The notes: generated by a model not told the origin, from the letters alone. Numbered from the stretch's first letter, positions 7,372 to 15,681 are shown. The stretch is DNA of 36,483 bases from an uncultured Candidatus Saccharibacteria bacterium (GCA_947165975.1 CAMVCL010000010.1:1-36483); one strand, 5' to 3'. Made by a program: numbers and translations.

Positions 7372-7443
7372 AGAAGAAGCGTCGGTCGCTTGGTGGCCCC
7401 ATAAACTACTTGTTAGTTGGTTCAACTCCAACCCCTCCTACCA
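7372..7443 (+). pseudogene. tRNA-like relic downstream of tRNA-Met
   Basis: Eleven bases after tRNA-Met lies a sequence whose 3' half is clearly tRNA-like. It has a T arm GTTGG-TTCAACT-CCAAC (7416-7430 region), then CCCTCCT and ACCA. Upstream is a possible anticodon arm with loop CCCATAA (again CAT) and a small hairpin AAGCG/CGCTT in the D-arm place. The 5' acceptor strand (AGAAGAA) pairs only partly with CCCTCCT, with A-C mismatches, and U33 is a C. This fits a decayed tRNA copy. A functional tRNA is unlikely. Confidence 0.35.
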
Positions 7444-7457
7444 CATTTTAAATCCTG

Positions 7458-7466
7458 TGTTATAAT
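7458..7466 (+). promoter_or_regulatory. Extended -10 promoter of the pilin-like gene (leaderless)
   Basis: TGT-TATAAT ends 7 bases before the ATG at 7474, and no ribosome binding site lies between. The transcript should begin at the start codon. Confidence 0.6.
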
Positions 7467-7473
7467 TAAACCT

Positions 7474-7863
7474 ATGAACAAGAAACAAGGTTTTACTATC
7501 TTAGAAGTAATCGTTGTAGGCGTATTCGCCAGTCTTCTCCTTATATTTTTCTTTATTCAAAAATCCAACATTGATGCTATGCAACGCGACGAAGATCGCA
7601 AAACCGCTATCAATGCTATGTATTACGCTCTTGAAGAAAGTTTTTACAAAGAAAATGGCTACTACCCAGAACATATTTCCGAAGAGAACATCAAAGTCAT
7701 TGACCCTGCCCTTTGGACTGATCCACTAGGGATTAATCTCGGTCAAACCGGCAGCTCTTATTCGTACGAACCTGCCAACTGCAAAGAAGGCAAATGTAAA
7801 GAATACATCCTAAAAGCCAATCTCGAGAAAGAAGACGCCTACGTCAAATATAATCGTAATTAA
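7474..7863 (+). CDS. Type IV pilin-like protein (prepilin N-terminus)
   Basis: The protein has 129 residues and begins MNKKQGFTILEVIVVG, a classic class III prepilin signal: short basic leader, Gly6 at the cleavage site, Phe at +1 and Glu at +5, then a ~20-residue hydrophobic helix. After peptidase cleavage the helix would pack into a type IV pilus or pseudopilus. The C-terminal part contains a cysteine pair (NCKEGKC) and a short soluble domain with YYPEHISEE and DPLG motifs like those of G/pseudopilins. The ATG at 7474 was chosen over an in-frame TTG at 7417, which lies inside the tRNA relic. No other pilus genes are in the window. In Saccharibacteria such pili take part in motility, uptake or host contact (family knowledge). 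Confidence 0.88.
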   Translation: MNKKQGFTILEVIVVGVFASLLLIFFFIQKSNIDAMQRDEDRKTAINAMYYALEESFYKENGYYPEHISEENIKVIDPALWTDPLGINLGQTGSSYSYEPANCKEGKCKEYILKANLEKEDAYVKYNRN

Positions 7864-7888
7864 AAAACGGCCCTTGGGCCGTTTTTTT
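7862..7888. terminator. Bidirectional intrinsic terminator
   Basis: ACGGCCC (7867-7873) and GGGCCGT (7876-7882) form a GC-rich stem flanked by six A and seven T. It can end both the pilin-like gene and the convergent PH-domain gene that stops at 7894. Confidence 0.85.
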
Positions 7889-7893
7889 AAGTC

Positions 7894-8478
7894 TTATTTA
7901 TCTTTTCTATCTTTATGATCTTTATTTTTAGAATCATTCACTAATTTAGACAACGCCTTTAAGTCTTCTGATGAGATATCCGAATATTTGAAAGTATAAG
8001 TCGTCTCTTCACCTACTGTCGCCAATCTCAATGTACCATAATGGAATAATCTTGGCAAAATGCCATCTTGACGGAAACTCACATCTTCAACACCACCTAA
8101 ATCGATTGAGTTCACCGAAGACGAGACCAAAGACGTCATCAAATATTGCACCACCTTTTTATTAGTTACGAACAAACGATTCCCCCTATAAGTCTTAATC
8201 GCTACGATTCTTATTATCACTACCGCAGCCAAAAGAGCAAACAACATCAAAAACAAGAAATTCTTTCCCATATCATCAATCATTGACTGGCCTAGTAACA
8301 CCAACAAAAATCCAAGTAATAATATGATTACGCCTAACCCCGTCCCCACCAAAATCAGCATCAAACAAATCGTCGCTCGCCTAAAAGCAAATTCTACATA
8401 TTCATCGTCTTCGAGGTTAAGCATCGGAAAATCTTTTTTACTCCTCTCATGACGGATTTTGGCTAGGTTTTCATCCAT
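7894..8478 (-). CDS. Membrane protein with bacterial PH-like domain
   Basis: The protein has 194 residues. A polar N-terminal ~30 residues is followed by two membrane helices (about 34-62 and 72-93). A C-terminal domain carries the bacterial PH signature: NRLFVTNKKVV, then VNSIDLGGVEDVSF, then a YGTLRLATVG strand pair. The tail is Lys/Asp-rich. Family members (bPH2, YdbS/YdbT type) are membrane-anchored proteins of unclear function, sometimes linked to envelope stress. The ATG at 8478 is preceded by AAAAGGAGCC and by a TATAAT at 8496-8501. It stands alone downstream of ruvB on the same strand. Confidence 0.8.
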   Translation of the reverse strand: MDENLAKIRHERSKKDFPMLNLEDDEYVEFAFRRATICLMLILVGTGLGVIILLLGFLLVLLGQSMIDDMGKNFLFLMLFALLAAVVIIRIVAIKTYRGNRLFVTNKKVVQYLMTSLVSSSVNSIDLGGVEDVSFRQDGILPRLFHYGTLRLATVGEETTYTFKYSDISSEDLKALSKLVNDSKNKDHKDRKDK

Positions 8479-8551
8479 AATGGCTCCTTTTTATAATTAT
8501 ACTATATTTGCTATTATTTGTAAAGTCCAGCCCACATGTAATCGCCTTAAG

Positions 8552-9565
8552 CTAGCTAGTTCTCTGCAAGTGTTTTCTCCCTTTCTCTGTTACTACGCGA
8601 CCCTTTGGTGTACGTGCTAAAAGTCCCATTTGCATCAAATATGGTTCATAAAAATCCTCAATCGTTGACGCTTCATCCCCTGTTAGAGCTGCTATAGTAG
8701 TCAATCCTACTGGTCTCTCTCCGTAATTTTCGTACATCAATCTTAGCATATTTCTATCCGCCGGATCTAATCCCAAATAGTCTATCTCCATCAGTTCAAG
8801 CGAGCGCGTAGCAACTTCCCGATCAATTATTCCATCTCCGTTCACATCAGCATAATCACGTACTCTTTTGAAAATCCGATTCGCAATCCTTGGCGTCAAT
8901 CTCGAACGTGTTGCTAGAAGTTCCGTAGCTTCTGGCAAGATTTTTGTTGATAAAATTCTCGCCGTCCGGTTAATGATTTGCTCTATCTCTGATTCCTTAT
9001 AATACTCTAATCGATGGATAATTCCAAACCTATCTCTTAAAGGCCCTGCCAGAGACCCAGTTCTAGTCGTTGCCCCAATTACTGTAAAGTGTGGCAGATC
9101 TAATCTTACACTTCTGGCCGCTGGACCTTTTCCGATTACAATATCTAATTTATAGTCTTCCATTGCTGAATATAAGACCTCTTCTACGGCACGACGTAAA
9201 CGATGAATCTCATCAATAAACAGCACGTCACCATCCTTAAGGTTCGTCAGAATTGAGGCCAAGTCTCCCGCACGTTCAATGGCCGGCCCAGAAGTCACTC
9301 TAAGTGACGCCCCCAACTCATGTGCAATCACGCCCGCCATTGTAGTTTTACCTAACCCTGGTGGACCGTATAGTAACACATGATCAAGACTAGAGCCATC
9401 ATTACGTTTTTTTACTGCATCAATCGCCAATCGTAGATTATTCTTCAAATGTTCCTGTCCGATATATTCAGAAAAACTCGTCGGCCTGAGTGAGATTTCG
9501 ATCTTCTCCTCTTCAGAGTCATTACCCGACGACAAAGTTGGCTCAACTAACCTCTCTATTGCCAT
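8552..9565 (-). CDS. ruvB: Holliday junction branch-migration ATPase RuvB
   Basis: The gene encodes 337 residues, the usual RuvB length. RuvB forms hexameric rings that drive branch migration of Holliday junctions with RuvA. Visible are the N-terminal SLRPTSFSEYIGQEHLK block, Walker A GPPGLGKT (67-74), Walker B LFIDEIHRL (DEIH 118-121), sensor region GATTRTGSLAGPLRDRFG and a C-terminal winged helix with RTPKGRVVTEKG. RuvA and RuvC are not in the window. Translation begins at an ATG 8 bases after a TGG-TATAAT promoter, without a Shine-Dalgarno sequence. Confidence 0.98.
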   Translation of the reverse strand: MAIERLVEPTLSSGNDSEEEKIEISLRPTSFSEYIGQEHLKNNLRLAIDAVKKRNDGSSLDHVLLYGPPGLGKTTMAGVIAHELGASLRVTSGPAIERAGDLASILTNLKDGDVLFIDEIHRLRRAVEEVLYSAMEDYKLDIVIGKGPAARSVRLDLPHFTVIGATTRTGSLAGPLRDRFGIIHRLEYYKESEIEQIINRTARILSTKILPEATELLATRSRLTPRIANRIFKRVRDYADVNGDGIIDREVATRSLELMEIDYLGLDPADRNMLRLMYENYGERPVGLTTIAALTGDEASTIEDFYEPYLMQMGLLARTPKGRVVTEKGRKHLQRTS

Positions 9566-9573
9566 ATAAAACT

Positions 9574-9582
9574 ATTATACCA
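9574..9582 (-). promoter_or_regulatory. Extended -10 promoter of ruvB (leaderless)
   Basis: The minus strand reads TGG-TATAAT, then 8 bases, then the ruvB ATG. The predicted transcript starts within one or two bases of the start codon. Confidence 0.6.
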
Positions 9583-9606
9583 CGCCGCAAATTAATCTAA
9601 TTGCCA

Positions 9607-9822
9607 CTATTCTTCTTTATCGGAAGATTTTTTAAGCGCATATAGCGTTGCACACGCCATTATTCCTGTTGCCGCCATCAACGTCATTGCAACATCCGCA
9701 GTAAGCAATGAACCATCCTCCGCATAAGTATCATAACTAACACCAAAAACACCAGCTATCAGTGATAACAATATAGAAGATAGTATTATAAAAATTCTGC
9801 CAAAAACACCACTCCTATTCAT
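9607..9822 (-). CDS. Small membrane protein, unknown function
   Basis: The protein has 71 residues, with a hydrophobic helix at about 8-28, a short polar segment (YDTYAEDGSLLTADV) and a second helix at about 44-62, ending in a charged KKSSDKEE tail. Both ends are therefore predicted on the same side of the membrane. No family is recognised. It lies 41 bases upstream of ruvB on the same strand, but ruvB has its own promoter. No clear ribosome binding site precedes the ATG, so start and expression are uncertain. Confidence 0.55.
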   Translation of the reverse strand: MNRSGVFGRIFIILSSILLSLIAGVFGVSYDTYAEDGSLLTADVAMTLMAATGIMACATLYALKKSSDKEE

Positions 9823-9937
9823 AACACTCTACTAAACTCTTATGTATATAATATTACCACTCAAACCATCCAAAATCAACATTTTAATGCTTATTATTCA
9901 TCTTTCAATTTCAATTTTTTTTAATTCTACCCCTGTA

Positions 9938-9964
9938 TTAGCACTCTTGACAAATGAGTGCCAG
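9938..9964 (+). promoter_or_regulatory. CIRCE operator 1 upstream of dnaK
   Basis: TTAGCACTC and GAGTGCCAG are separated by 9 bases, matching the CIRCE inverted repeat bound by HrcA, with two changes in the right arm. The -35 element lies in the spacer, so HrcA binding would block RNA polymerase. Confidence 0.9.
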
Positions 9965-9975
9965 TGATATACAAT
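9947..9975 (+). promoter_or_regulatory. dnaK promoter
   Basis: TTGACA (9947-9952), 17 bases and TACAAT (9970-9975) give a start near 9982, which falls just before the second CIRCE. The promoter is thus enclosed by two operators. Confidence 0.8.
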
Positions 9976-9984
9976 AGATACAAA

Positions 9985-10011
9985 TTAGCACTCATACATA
10001 CCGAGTGCCAA
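9985..10011 (+). promoter_or_regulatory. CIRCE operator 2 upstream of dnaK
   Basis: TTAGCACTC, 9 bases, GAGTGCCAA. This second copy lies at the expected transcript start and in the 5' leader, 25 bases before the dnaK ATG. Confidence 0.9.
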
Positions 10012-10036
10012 CGTAAATAAATGAAAGTGAGGAATA

Positions 10037-11935
10037 ATGAGTAAAATAATCGGTATTGATCTAGGAACAACTAACAGCGCCTTCGCTTACATGGTTGCAG
10101 GTAAACCTGAAGTAATCACAAATGCTGAAGGCGATCGCACTACTCCATCTGTTGTTGCTGTTACGAAGAAGGGTGAACGTCTAGTCGGTAAAGTTGCTCA
10201 ACGTCAACGCGTTACCAATCCTAAAAACACCATTTATGGCATAAAGCGTCTCATTGGACGTAAATTCGAAGATAAAGAAGTCAAACATGACCTCGACATT
10301 AGCCCATATAAGATTGTCAAAAAAGGCCAAGGTGTTGCTGTCGAAATGGATGGCAAAGAATATACACCAGAAGAAATCAGCGCTATGATCCTCTCAAAAA
10401 TCAAAGCAGATGCCGAAGCTTTCCTTGGCGAACCAGTTACCGAAGCTATTATTACTGTACCAGCATATTTCGATGATTCTCAACGTCAAGCTACTAAAGA
10501 CGCTGGTAAGATTGCTGGTCTCGAAGTTAAGCGTATCATCAATGAACCTACCGCCGCTGCTCTGGCTTATGGTCTTGAATCCAAAAAAGACGAAAAGATA
10601 GTTGTCTTCGATCTTGGTGGTGGTACTTTTGATGTCTCCGTCCTCGAACTAGGCGATGGTGTTTTCGAAGTAATGTCCACCAACGGTGACACCCACCTTG
10701 GCGGCGAAGATTTTGATAATATTATCGTTAACTACCTAGTCGATGAGTTTAAAAAAGAGTCCGGTATCGACATCAAAGGTGATGCGGCCGCTATGCAGCG
10801 TGTCAAAGATGAAGCCGAAAAAGCCAAAAAGGAACTTTCAAGTTCCACTAGTACCGATATCAACCTACCATTCTTAAGTGCCGACGCTGATGGCCCAAAA
10901 CATTTCGAACATACACTTACTCGCGCTAAGCTCGAAGAGTTAGTCTCAGATCTACTTGACCGTCTCGAAGGACCAGTCAAAAAAGCCCTAAAAGACGCTA
11001 AGCTTGATACCAAAGATATCAACGAAATCGTCATGGTCGGCGGTATGACTCGTATGCCAGCTGTAGTTGAAAAAGTCAAATCTATCTTTGGTAAGGATCC
11101 AATGCAAGGTGTTAACCCAGACGAAGTTGTTGCCGTCGGTGCCGCCATTCAAGGTGGTGTCCTCCAAGGCGATGTAAAGGACATTCTCTTACTTGATGTT
11201 ACTCCATTAACTCTAGGTATCGAAACTATGGGTGGTGTTCGTACCCCACTAATTGATCGTAATACCACTATTCCAACCAGTAAATCCGAGGTATTCTCTA
11301 CCGCCTCAGATAATCAGCCCCAAGTCGAAATACACGTCCTTCAAGGCGAACGCGAATTTGCCGCTGACAATAAATCACTCGGTCGCTTCATCCTCGATGG
11401 TATTGCTCCAGCTCCTCGCGGTATTCCACAAATCGAAGTTACCTTTAATCTCGATGCTAATGGTATCCTAAATGTCACTGCTAAAGATAAAGGTACTGGC
11501 AAAGAACAGTCCATCACTATTCAAAACTCTGGCAACATGAGCAAAGAAGATATCGAAAAAGCTCAAAAAGAAGCCGAAGCTCACGCCGAAGAAGATAAGA
11601 AAAAGAGAGACTCTGTCGATGCTAAGAACCACCTAGAAAATACTATCTATCAAGCCGAAAAAATGCCATCTGAATACAAGGACAAGATTAGCGAAGATGA
11701 CAAAGAAACTATCAAAAAAGCCGTCGAAGCAGCCAAAAAAGTCCTCAATGATGACAAGTCCGACAAAGACAAATTTGAAGAAGCTACCAAAGAGCTTTCC
11801 GACAAAATTATGCCTATTGGCGCTAAGCTCTATCAAGCCGAATCAAATGATTCGAAAACGGATAACAAATCCGGCAAAGACTCTAACAACAAATCCGACG
11901 ATGAACCAGTCGAAGGCGAGGTCGTAGACAAATAG
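10037..11935 (+). CDS. dnaK: Hsp70 chaperone DnaK
   Basis: The gene encodes 632 residues, typical of DnaK. The ATPase domain starts with [16 protein letters not shown] and contains the phosphate loop [19 protein letters not shown] and the adenosine-binding [10 protein letters not shown]. The linker [18 protein letters not shown] leads to the beta-sandwich peptide-binding domain, and a helical lid ends in a Lys/Asp/Ser-rich tail finishing EGEVVDK. An AGTGAGGA ribosome site precedes the ATG. Two CIRCE elements indicate HrcA heat-shock control. The gene is alone: grpE, dnaJ and hrcA are absent nearby. A strong terminator follows directly. Confidence 0.99.
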   Translation: MSKIIGIDLGTTNSAFAYMVAGKPEVITNAEGDRTTPSVVAVTKKGERLVGKVAQRQRVTNPKNTIYGIKRLIGRKFEDKEVKHDLDISPYKIVKKGQGVAVEMDGKEYTPEEISAMILSKIKADAEAFLGEPVTEAIITVPAYFDDSQRQATKDAGKIAGLEVKRIINEPTAAALAYGLESKKDEKIVVFDLGGGTFDVSVLELGDGVFEVMSTNGDTHLGGEDFDNIIVNYLVDEFKKESGIDIKGDAAAMQRVKDEAEKAKKELSSSTSTDINLPFLSADADGPKHFEHTLTRAKLEELVSDLLDRLEGPVKKALKDAKLDTKDINEIVMVGGMTRMPAVVEKVKSIFGKDPMQGVNPDEVVAVGAAIQGGVLQGDVKDILLLDVTPLTLGIETMGGVRTPLIDRNTTIPTSKSEVFSTASDNQPQVEIHVLQGEREFAADNKSLGRFILDGIAPAPRGIPQIEVTFNLDANGILNVTAKDKGTGKEQSITIQNSGNMSKEDIEKAQKEAEAHAEEDKKKRDSVDAKNHLENTIYQAEKMPSEYKDKISEDDKETIKKAVEAAKKVLNDDKSDKDKFEEATKELSDKIMPIGAKLYQAESNDSKTDNKSGKDSNNKSDDEPVEGEVVDK

Positions 11936-11943
11936 ACTAAGTT

Positions 11944-11975
11944 AAAAAATAAACCCCTTAAGGGGTTTATTTTTT
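11944..11975. terminator. Bidirectional intrinsic terminator after dnaK
   Basis: A 14-bp stem formed by AAAAAATAAACCCC and GGGGTTTATTTTTT with a four-base loop serves dnaK and the convergent efflux gene, whose stop codon overlaps its edge. Confidence 0.9.
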
Positions 11976-13080
11976 AATATTCTCCTGCAGTATCCACGTC
12001 TATAATCACTGCCACCTGATAATCGGAGTATTTCTCTCGTATTTTCTTCTTAATCTCTCTAACTTTTTCCGTCGCTTTTTCTTCTTCAAAGCTAAAAACC
12101 AAATCGAATGAGATCGTTTTTTCAACTTCATCAACATAAAAACCATGCATCTGTAAAAGTGTTGGATAATCCTTCAAAATCTTTTCAATAGATTGCTTAA
12201 TCGCCTTAGATTTACCATCGTCATTCGAAGCATAAACTCCTAAGGTTAAAATTACGCCAAACTTTTCATAAATGTCTACTTCGACCTTACGTGATAACTT
12301 GTGGATATCTCTAGTTCTTAAGGTATCACCAACTTGCATATGCGCGCTCGCGATAATCTTATTCGGACCATAATTATGCACTGCTATATCATACACACCT
12401 TCAATCTCAGGATAGCCACAAATAACCTTCTTCATCTTTTCTACTAATGCATTATCTACACGTGTGCCAATTAAATCATTTGCCGAATCGCGCAAAATCT
12501 CTACTGCAGTCCTAATAATCATTACAGCAATAATCGCCCCAATATAACCTTCCAGACTAACATGCCAGAAAAAGCTAATAATCGCCCCAATTAATACCGA
12601 CAGAGATAACGCGGCATCCGAAATTGCATCCACTCCACTTGCTACCAGACTCTTTGAATTCAATTCCTTCCCTTGCTTTTTTACAAAATGCCCAAAGAAA
12701 AACTTAACCAGTACTGCCACTGCCACCACAATTAGCGAAATAACGGAATAATCAGCGTCCTCTGGCTGGATAATCTTCTCGATTGATTCTTTTAATGCCA
12801 TTACACCAGTAACTAACACCACTATCGCCACAATCACCGCCGAAAAATATTCAATTCTACCATGACCAAATGGATGTTTCTTATCTGGTTTTTTTCCCGC
12901 CAATTTCACCCCCACGATTGTTACAATTGATGAAAGCGCATCCGTAAAGTTGTTTACAGCATCAAGGATAATCGAAATTGAATTAGCTAATATACCAACT
13001 AAAGCCTTGAATGCTACTAAAATTAAATTTACCAAAATCCCCAATATGCTAATCTTTACGATCTTCTTACTTCTACTCAT
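11974..13080 (-). CDS. Cation diffusion facilitator family metal efflux protein
   Basis: The protein has 368 residues and belongs to the CDF (FieF/MamM-like) family of proton-coupled exporters of divalent metals such as Zn, Fe or Mn. It has about six membrane helices in the first ~205 residues. Metal-site motifs are SISIILDAVNNFTDALSS in TM2 (Asp40, Asp47), the conserved KKHPFGHGRIEYFSA loop (68-81) and VDAISDAALSL in TM5. The cytosolic part holds the usual dimer domain and then roughly 80 further residues resembling a second such domain (ITLGVYASNDDGK onward), longer than the minimal family. It starts at an ATG 7 bases after TGT-TAAAAT. The exact metal is not determined. The window also has a Zur/Znu importer. 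Confidence 0.93.
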   Translation of the reverse strand: MSRSKKIVKISILGILVNLILVAFKALVGILANSISIILDAVNNFTDALSSIVTIVGVKLAGKKPDKKHPFGHGRIEYFSAVIVAIVVLVTGVMALKESIEKIIQPEDADYSVISLIVVAVAVLVKFFFGHFVKKQGKELNSKSLVASGVDAISDAALSLSVLIGAIISFFWHVSLEGYIGAIIAVMIIRTAVEILRDSANDLIGTRVDNALVEKMKKVICGYPEIEGVYDIAVHNYGPNKIIASAHMQVGDTLRTRDIHKLSRKVEVDIYEKFGVILTLGVYASNDDGKSKAIKQSIEKILKDYPTLLQMHGFYVDEVEKTISFDLVFSFEEEKATEKVREIKKKIREKYSDYQVAVIIDVDTAGEY

Positions 13081-13087
13081 GCTCTCA

Positions 13088-13096
13088 ATTTTAACA
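13088..13096 (-). promoter_or_regulatory. Extended -10 promoter of the CDF gene (leaderless)
   Basis: TGT-TAAAAT on the minus strand is followed by 7 bases and the ATG at 13080, with no ribosome site in between. It is divergent from the Pta-like operon promoter about 75 bases away. Confidence 0.45.
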
Positions 13097-13163
13097 ACTC
13101 AATTCCAAAATCGCAACTTAAACGTTTAGCGGTCACCTACCACCAACAACAAACCCCTATTTA

Positions 13164-13172
13164 TGCTATAAT
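13164..13172 (+). promoter_or_regulatory. Extended -10 promoter of the Pta-like/glmM operon (leaderless)
   Basis: TGC-TATAAT followed by GAACCT and the ATG at 13179. The 6-base gap places transcript start and translation start together. No -35 consensus is visible. Confidence 0.6.
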
Positions 13173-13178
13173 GAACCT

Positions 13179-13928
13179 ATGAAAATAGTCTTTCCAGAAT
13201 TAGAAAACCCCATAGCAAAATCAGCCACCCAACATTTCTCCGATATTGACTTTTTATCTGCAGATAATCTCGAAGCAGCCATCAAGATGCTCGTAACCAA
13301 TCAAGCAGATTCTATGATCTCTGGCCTAGACTATACTTCTCGCGATGTTTTACTCGCCTATAAGCAAGAAATTGATCTTAAATCCAATTATTTCTCCAGC
13401 TGTTTTATCTGCAAACGAGAAGACCGAACCATTGCGCTCGCTGACGGTGGAGTTAACAAGCATCCCACTAAAGAACATCTCTATACTATTATTGAAGATA
13501 CTGCAAACACCTTCCAAACCTTTACTTCAAATCAACCCAAAATCGCTCTTTTATCCTATTCCACTTACGGTTCTGGTGGTAAAAACTCCGACCTTGAGAA
13601 ATATCAATTCTGCCTCGAACAAATTAAGACCAATCATCCAAATTGGCTAATTGATGGGGAAATGCAACTTGACGCCGCCGTCAATCCCATCGTCGCCGCC
13701 AAAAAAACCCCAAATAGCCCTCTCAAAGGCCACGCCAACATCCTTATTACTCCTGACCTCAATTCCGGCAACATCCTTTACAAGTCTCTCGAGCAGTTTG
13801 GTAATTTTACTATTGCCGGCCCCATCATCCAGGGTTTTCAAATTCCTCTTGCCGATCTTTCACGTGGTAGTACTGTAGAAGATGTAATATTAACCATTGA
13901 AGTATTAAGGAGTCAATTATTATCATGA
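13179..13928 (+). CDS. Short phosphate acetyl/butyryltransferase-family protein
   Basis: The protein has 249 residues and resembles the C-terminal two thirds of the Pta/Ptb catalytic domain. Matching blocks are PKIALLSYSTYGSGG, DGEMQLDAAVNP, the GHANILITPDLNSGNILYK segment that shapes the active site, GPIIQGFQIPLADLSRG and a final helix. Family enzymes transfer acyl groups between CoA and phosphate, as in acetyl-P plus CoA to acetyl-CoA. The protein is about 80 residues shorter than usual, with a reduced N-terminal part, so activity is likely but not certain. Acetate kinase is not in the window. It overlaps glmM by 4 bases and is the first gene of a Pta-like/glmM/GNAT operon, suggesting it supplies acetyl-CoA for amino-sugar acetylation (inference). 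Confidence 0.8.
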   Translation: MKIVFPELENPIAKSATQHFSDIDFLSADNLEAAIKMLVTNQADSMISGLDYTSRDVLLAYKQEIDLKSNYFSSCFICKREDRTIALADGGVNKHPTKEHLYTIIEDTANTFQTFTSNQPKIALLSYSTYGSGGKNSDLEKYQFCLEQIKTNHPNWLIDGEMQLDAAVNPIVAAKKTPNSPLKGHANILITPDLNSGNILYKSLEQFGNFTIAGPIIQGFQIPLADLSRGSTVEDVILTIEVLRSQLLS

Positions 13929-15241
13929 AATATTTTGGTACCGACGGTATTAGACAATCAGCCGATTTTTTTACTACCGAATTTCTTATTAAAATCGTTC
14001 GGGGACTCATTGATTATGCAGGAGACGATATCAAAGTTCTACTTGGCGGTGATACCCGCGAATCTACTGAATGGATTCTTGCCGATTTGGAAACCGCTCT
14101 CGAATCCTTCGGCATCGATTACACTAACGTCGGAGTTTTACCCACTCCAGCTATCAACTACTGTTTCTATCAGATGAGCTACGATTTTGCCATCGATGTC
14201 ACTGCTAGTCACAATCCTTACCACGACAACGGCATAAAAATATTCGAACGTGGCCAGAAGTTTGGTGAAAAACTAAGCGAAAAAGGTTGCGAGATCATCG
14301 AAAAAGCTCTCACTAACGCACAAACATATGCACTCACTTCCACAACAATCAGGGAAGACTCTCATTCTGAAGCTCTCGAACGCTACATCGCCCATCTTTT
14401 GCAATACCTTGGTGATATAAGTTTTAAAGACCTCAAGATTGGCTTAGACTGTGCCAATGGCGCCACCAGCGTCATCAATAAAACCATCTTTGAACAACTC
14501 GGTGCCAATGTTACACTTATCAATTCGGACCAATCTTACGGAACCAAAATCAATCACGGATGTGGTAGTACTCATCTCGAATCTCTTCAAAAGCTCGTCA
14601 CCGAAAATCATCTAGATTTTGGTATCGCTTTTGATGGCGACGGCGATCGTTGTCTCATGATTGATGAAAAAGGCGAAACAATCGACGGCGACCAAATCAT
14701 CGCCATTTTGGCCAACTATCTCAAATTGGATTCAATAGCTATCACCGTTATGGCCAATCAGGGCCTCTTAAATTGGGCTAAAGACAATCAGATTCGCACC
14801 GAAATTACCTCAGTCGGCGATTCTAACGTTGCTGCCGCCATGAAAACCTCTCATATTCCTATCGGCGGAGAACAATCTGGTCACATTATTCTGCCAAACG
14901 AACCCACTGGTGATGGCATGTTAACCGCACTTATGGTCACCAAGGCTATTTCCGAAACTAAAAAATCTTTGCGAACTCTCGCCAACATCATTACGAAATC
15001 TCCACAAGTCATCGTTAATATGCCTGCAACTCCAGAACAAAAACAAACCCTCAAAGATTCCGACACCGTCAAAAAACTACTCTTAGATTACAATCAAAAA
15101 CTTAAATCCGTTGAGGGACGCCTCTTGGTCCGCCCCTCTGGCACTGAGCCTTTGATCCGTATTACTATGTGGGGAAACAATGCTGAATCAATCAATACTC
15201 TAGCCGAAGAATTAAAAAACAAATTAGGAGATGCCTTATGA
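13925..15241 (+). CDS. glmM: Phosphoglucosamine mutase-like phosphohexomutase
   Basis: The protein has 438 residues and belongs to the alpha-D-phosphohexomutase family. It opens with KYFGTDGIR as GlmM does. It carries the phosphoserine loop VTASHNPYHDNGIK (Ser95), the metal-binding DGDGDR (237-242), GGEQSGHII in domain 3, and RPSGTEPLIRIT in the C-terminal phosphate-binding domain. GlmM converts glucosamine-6-P to glucosamine-1-P on the way to UDP-GlcNAc. The start has AAGGAG upstream and overlaps the Pta-like stop. The partner glmS is in this window on the other strand. The GlmM assignment rests on the first block and context; a related phosphohexomutase, including phospho-acetylglucosamine mutase activity, is possible. 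Confidence 0.9.
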   Translation: MKYFGTDGIRQSADFFTTEFLIKIVRGLIDYAGDDIKVLLGGDTRESTEWILADLETALESFGIDYTNVGVLPTPAINYCFYQMSYDFAIDVTASHNPYHDNGIKIFERGQKFGEKLSEKGCEIIEKALTNAQTYALTSTTIREDSHSEALERYIAHLLQYLGDISFKDLKIGLDCANGATSVINKTIFEQLGANVTLINSDQSYGTKINHGCGSTHLESLQKLVTENHLDFGIAFDGDGDRCLMIDEKGETIDGDQIIAILANYLKLDSIAITVMANQGLLNWAKDNQIRTEITSVGDSNVAAAMKTSHIPIGGEQSGHIILPNEPTGDGMLTALMVTKAISETKKSLRTLANIITKSPQVIVNMPATPEQKQTLKDSDTVKKLLLDYNQKLKSVEGRLLVRPSGTEPLIRITMWGNNAESINTLAEELKNKLGDAL

Positions 15242-15681
15242 AAGTTAAATCACTTACCGAATATGATAAAACCACCGCTGATCGCGTGCGCGAACTATTA
15301 ATCCAACTATCTCGTAGCGGTAAAGATCGTGGCGAGATCCCTGAAGCCTGGTTCGAAGACCTTATTAACTCACCCCATCACGATATGTTACTCGCCTATG
15401 ACGATAGCGATAAAATTATCGGCATCGCAACCTTATCTATTATCATGGGGCCAATCGTCCGTAAGGTCGCCTACCTAGAAGATTTTGTCACCGATGAATC
15501 AATTCGTGGACAGGGTATCGGATCCGCCATTTGGCAAGCCATGCTCGCCTGGGCTAAAGAAAAAAACTGCACTGAACTCTGTTTTACTTCTGGACATGGC
15601 CGCGAAGCTGCACAAGCCTTTTATATTCACAAGGGGGCCGAAATTTACGATACTAACTTCTTCCGCATGAAAATACAATAG
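15238..15681 (+). CDS. GNAT family N-acetyltransferase
   Basis: The protein has 147 residues with a single GNAT fold. The acetyl-CoA pyrophosphate loop is in YLEDFVTDESIRGQGIGSA (motif A, Arg/Gln-x-x-Gly), followed by a helix and by the terminal REAAQAFYIHKGAE block (motif B). The ATG overlaps the glmM stop (ATGA), so it is translationally coupled to the mutase. The EDFVTD-RGQGIG block resembles eukaryotic glucosamine-6-P acetyltransferases as well as many unrelated GNATs, so substrate assignment is not possible from sequence. Its last 37 bases overlap, tail to tail, the end of the surface-polymer gene on the opposite strand. Confidence 0.88.
   Translation: MKVKSLTEYDKTTADRVRELLIQLSRSGKDRGEIPEAWFEDLINSPHHDMLLAYDDSDKIIGIATLSIIMGPIVRKVAYLEDFVTDESIRGQGIGSAIWQAMLAWAKEKNCTELCFTSGHGREAAQAFYIHKGAEIYDTNFFRMKIQ

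Noticed and set aside
7417-7473. In-frame TTG start 19 codons before the pilin-like ATG
   Set aside because: It lies in the tRNA-like relic and before the -10 box, and it would add residues ahead of the prepilin leader.
10732-11148. Long open frame on the minus strand inside dnaK
   Set aside because: It is antisense to strongly conserved dnaK codons, has no ribosome site or promoter, and its composition is what dnaK codon bias produces.
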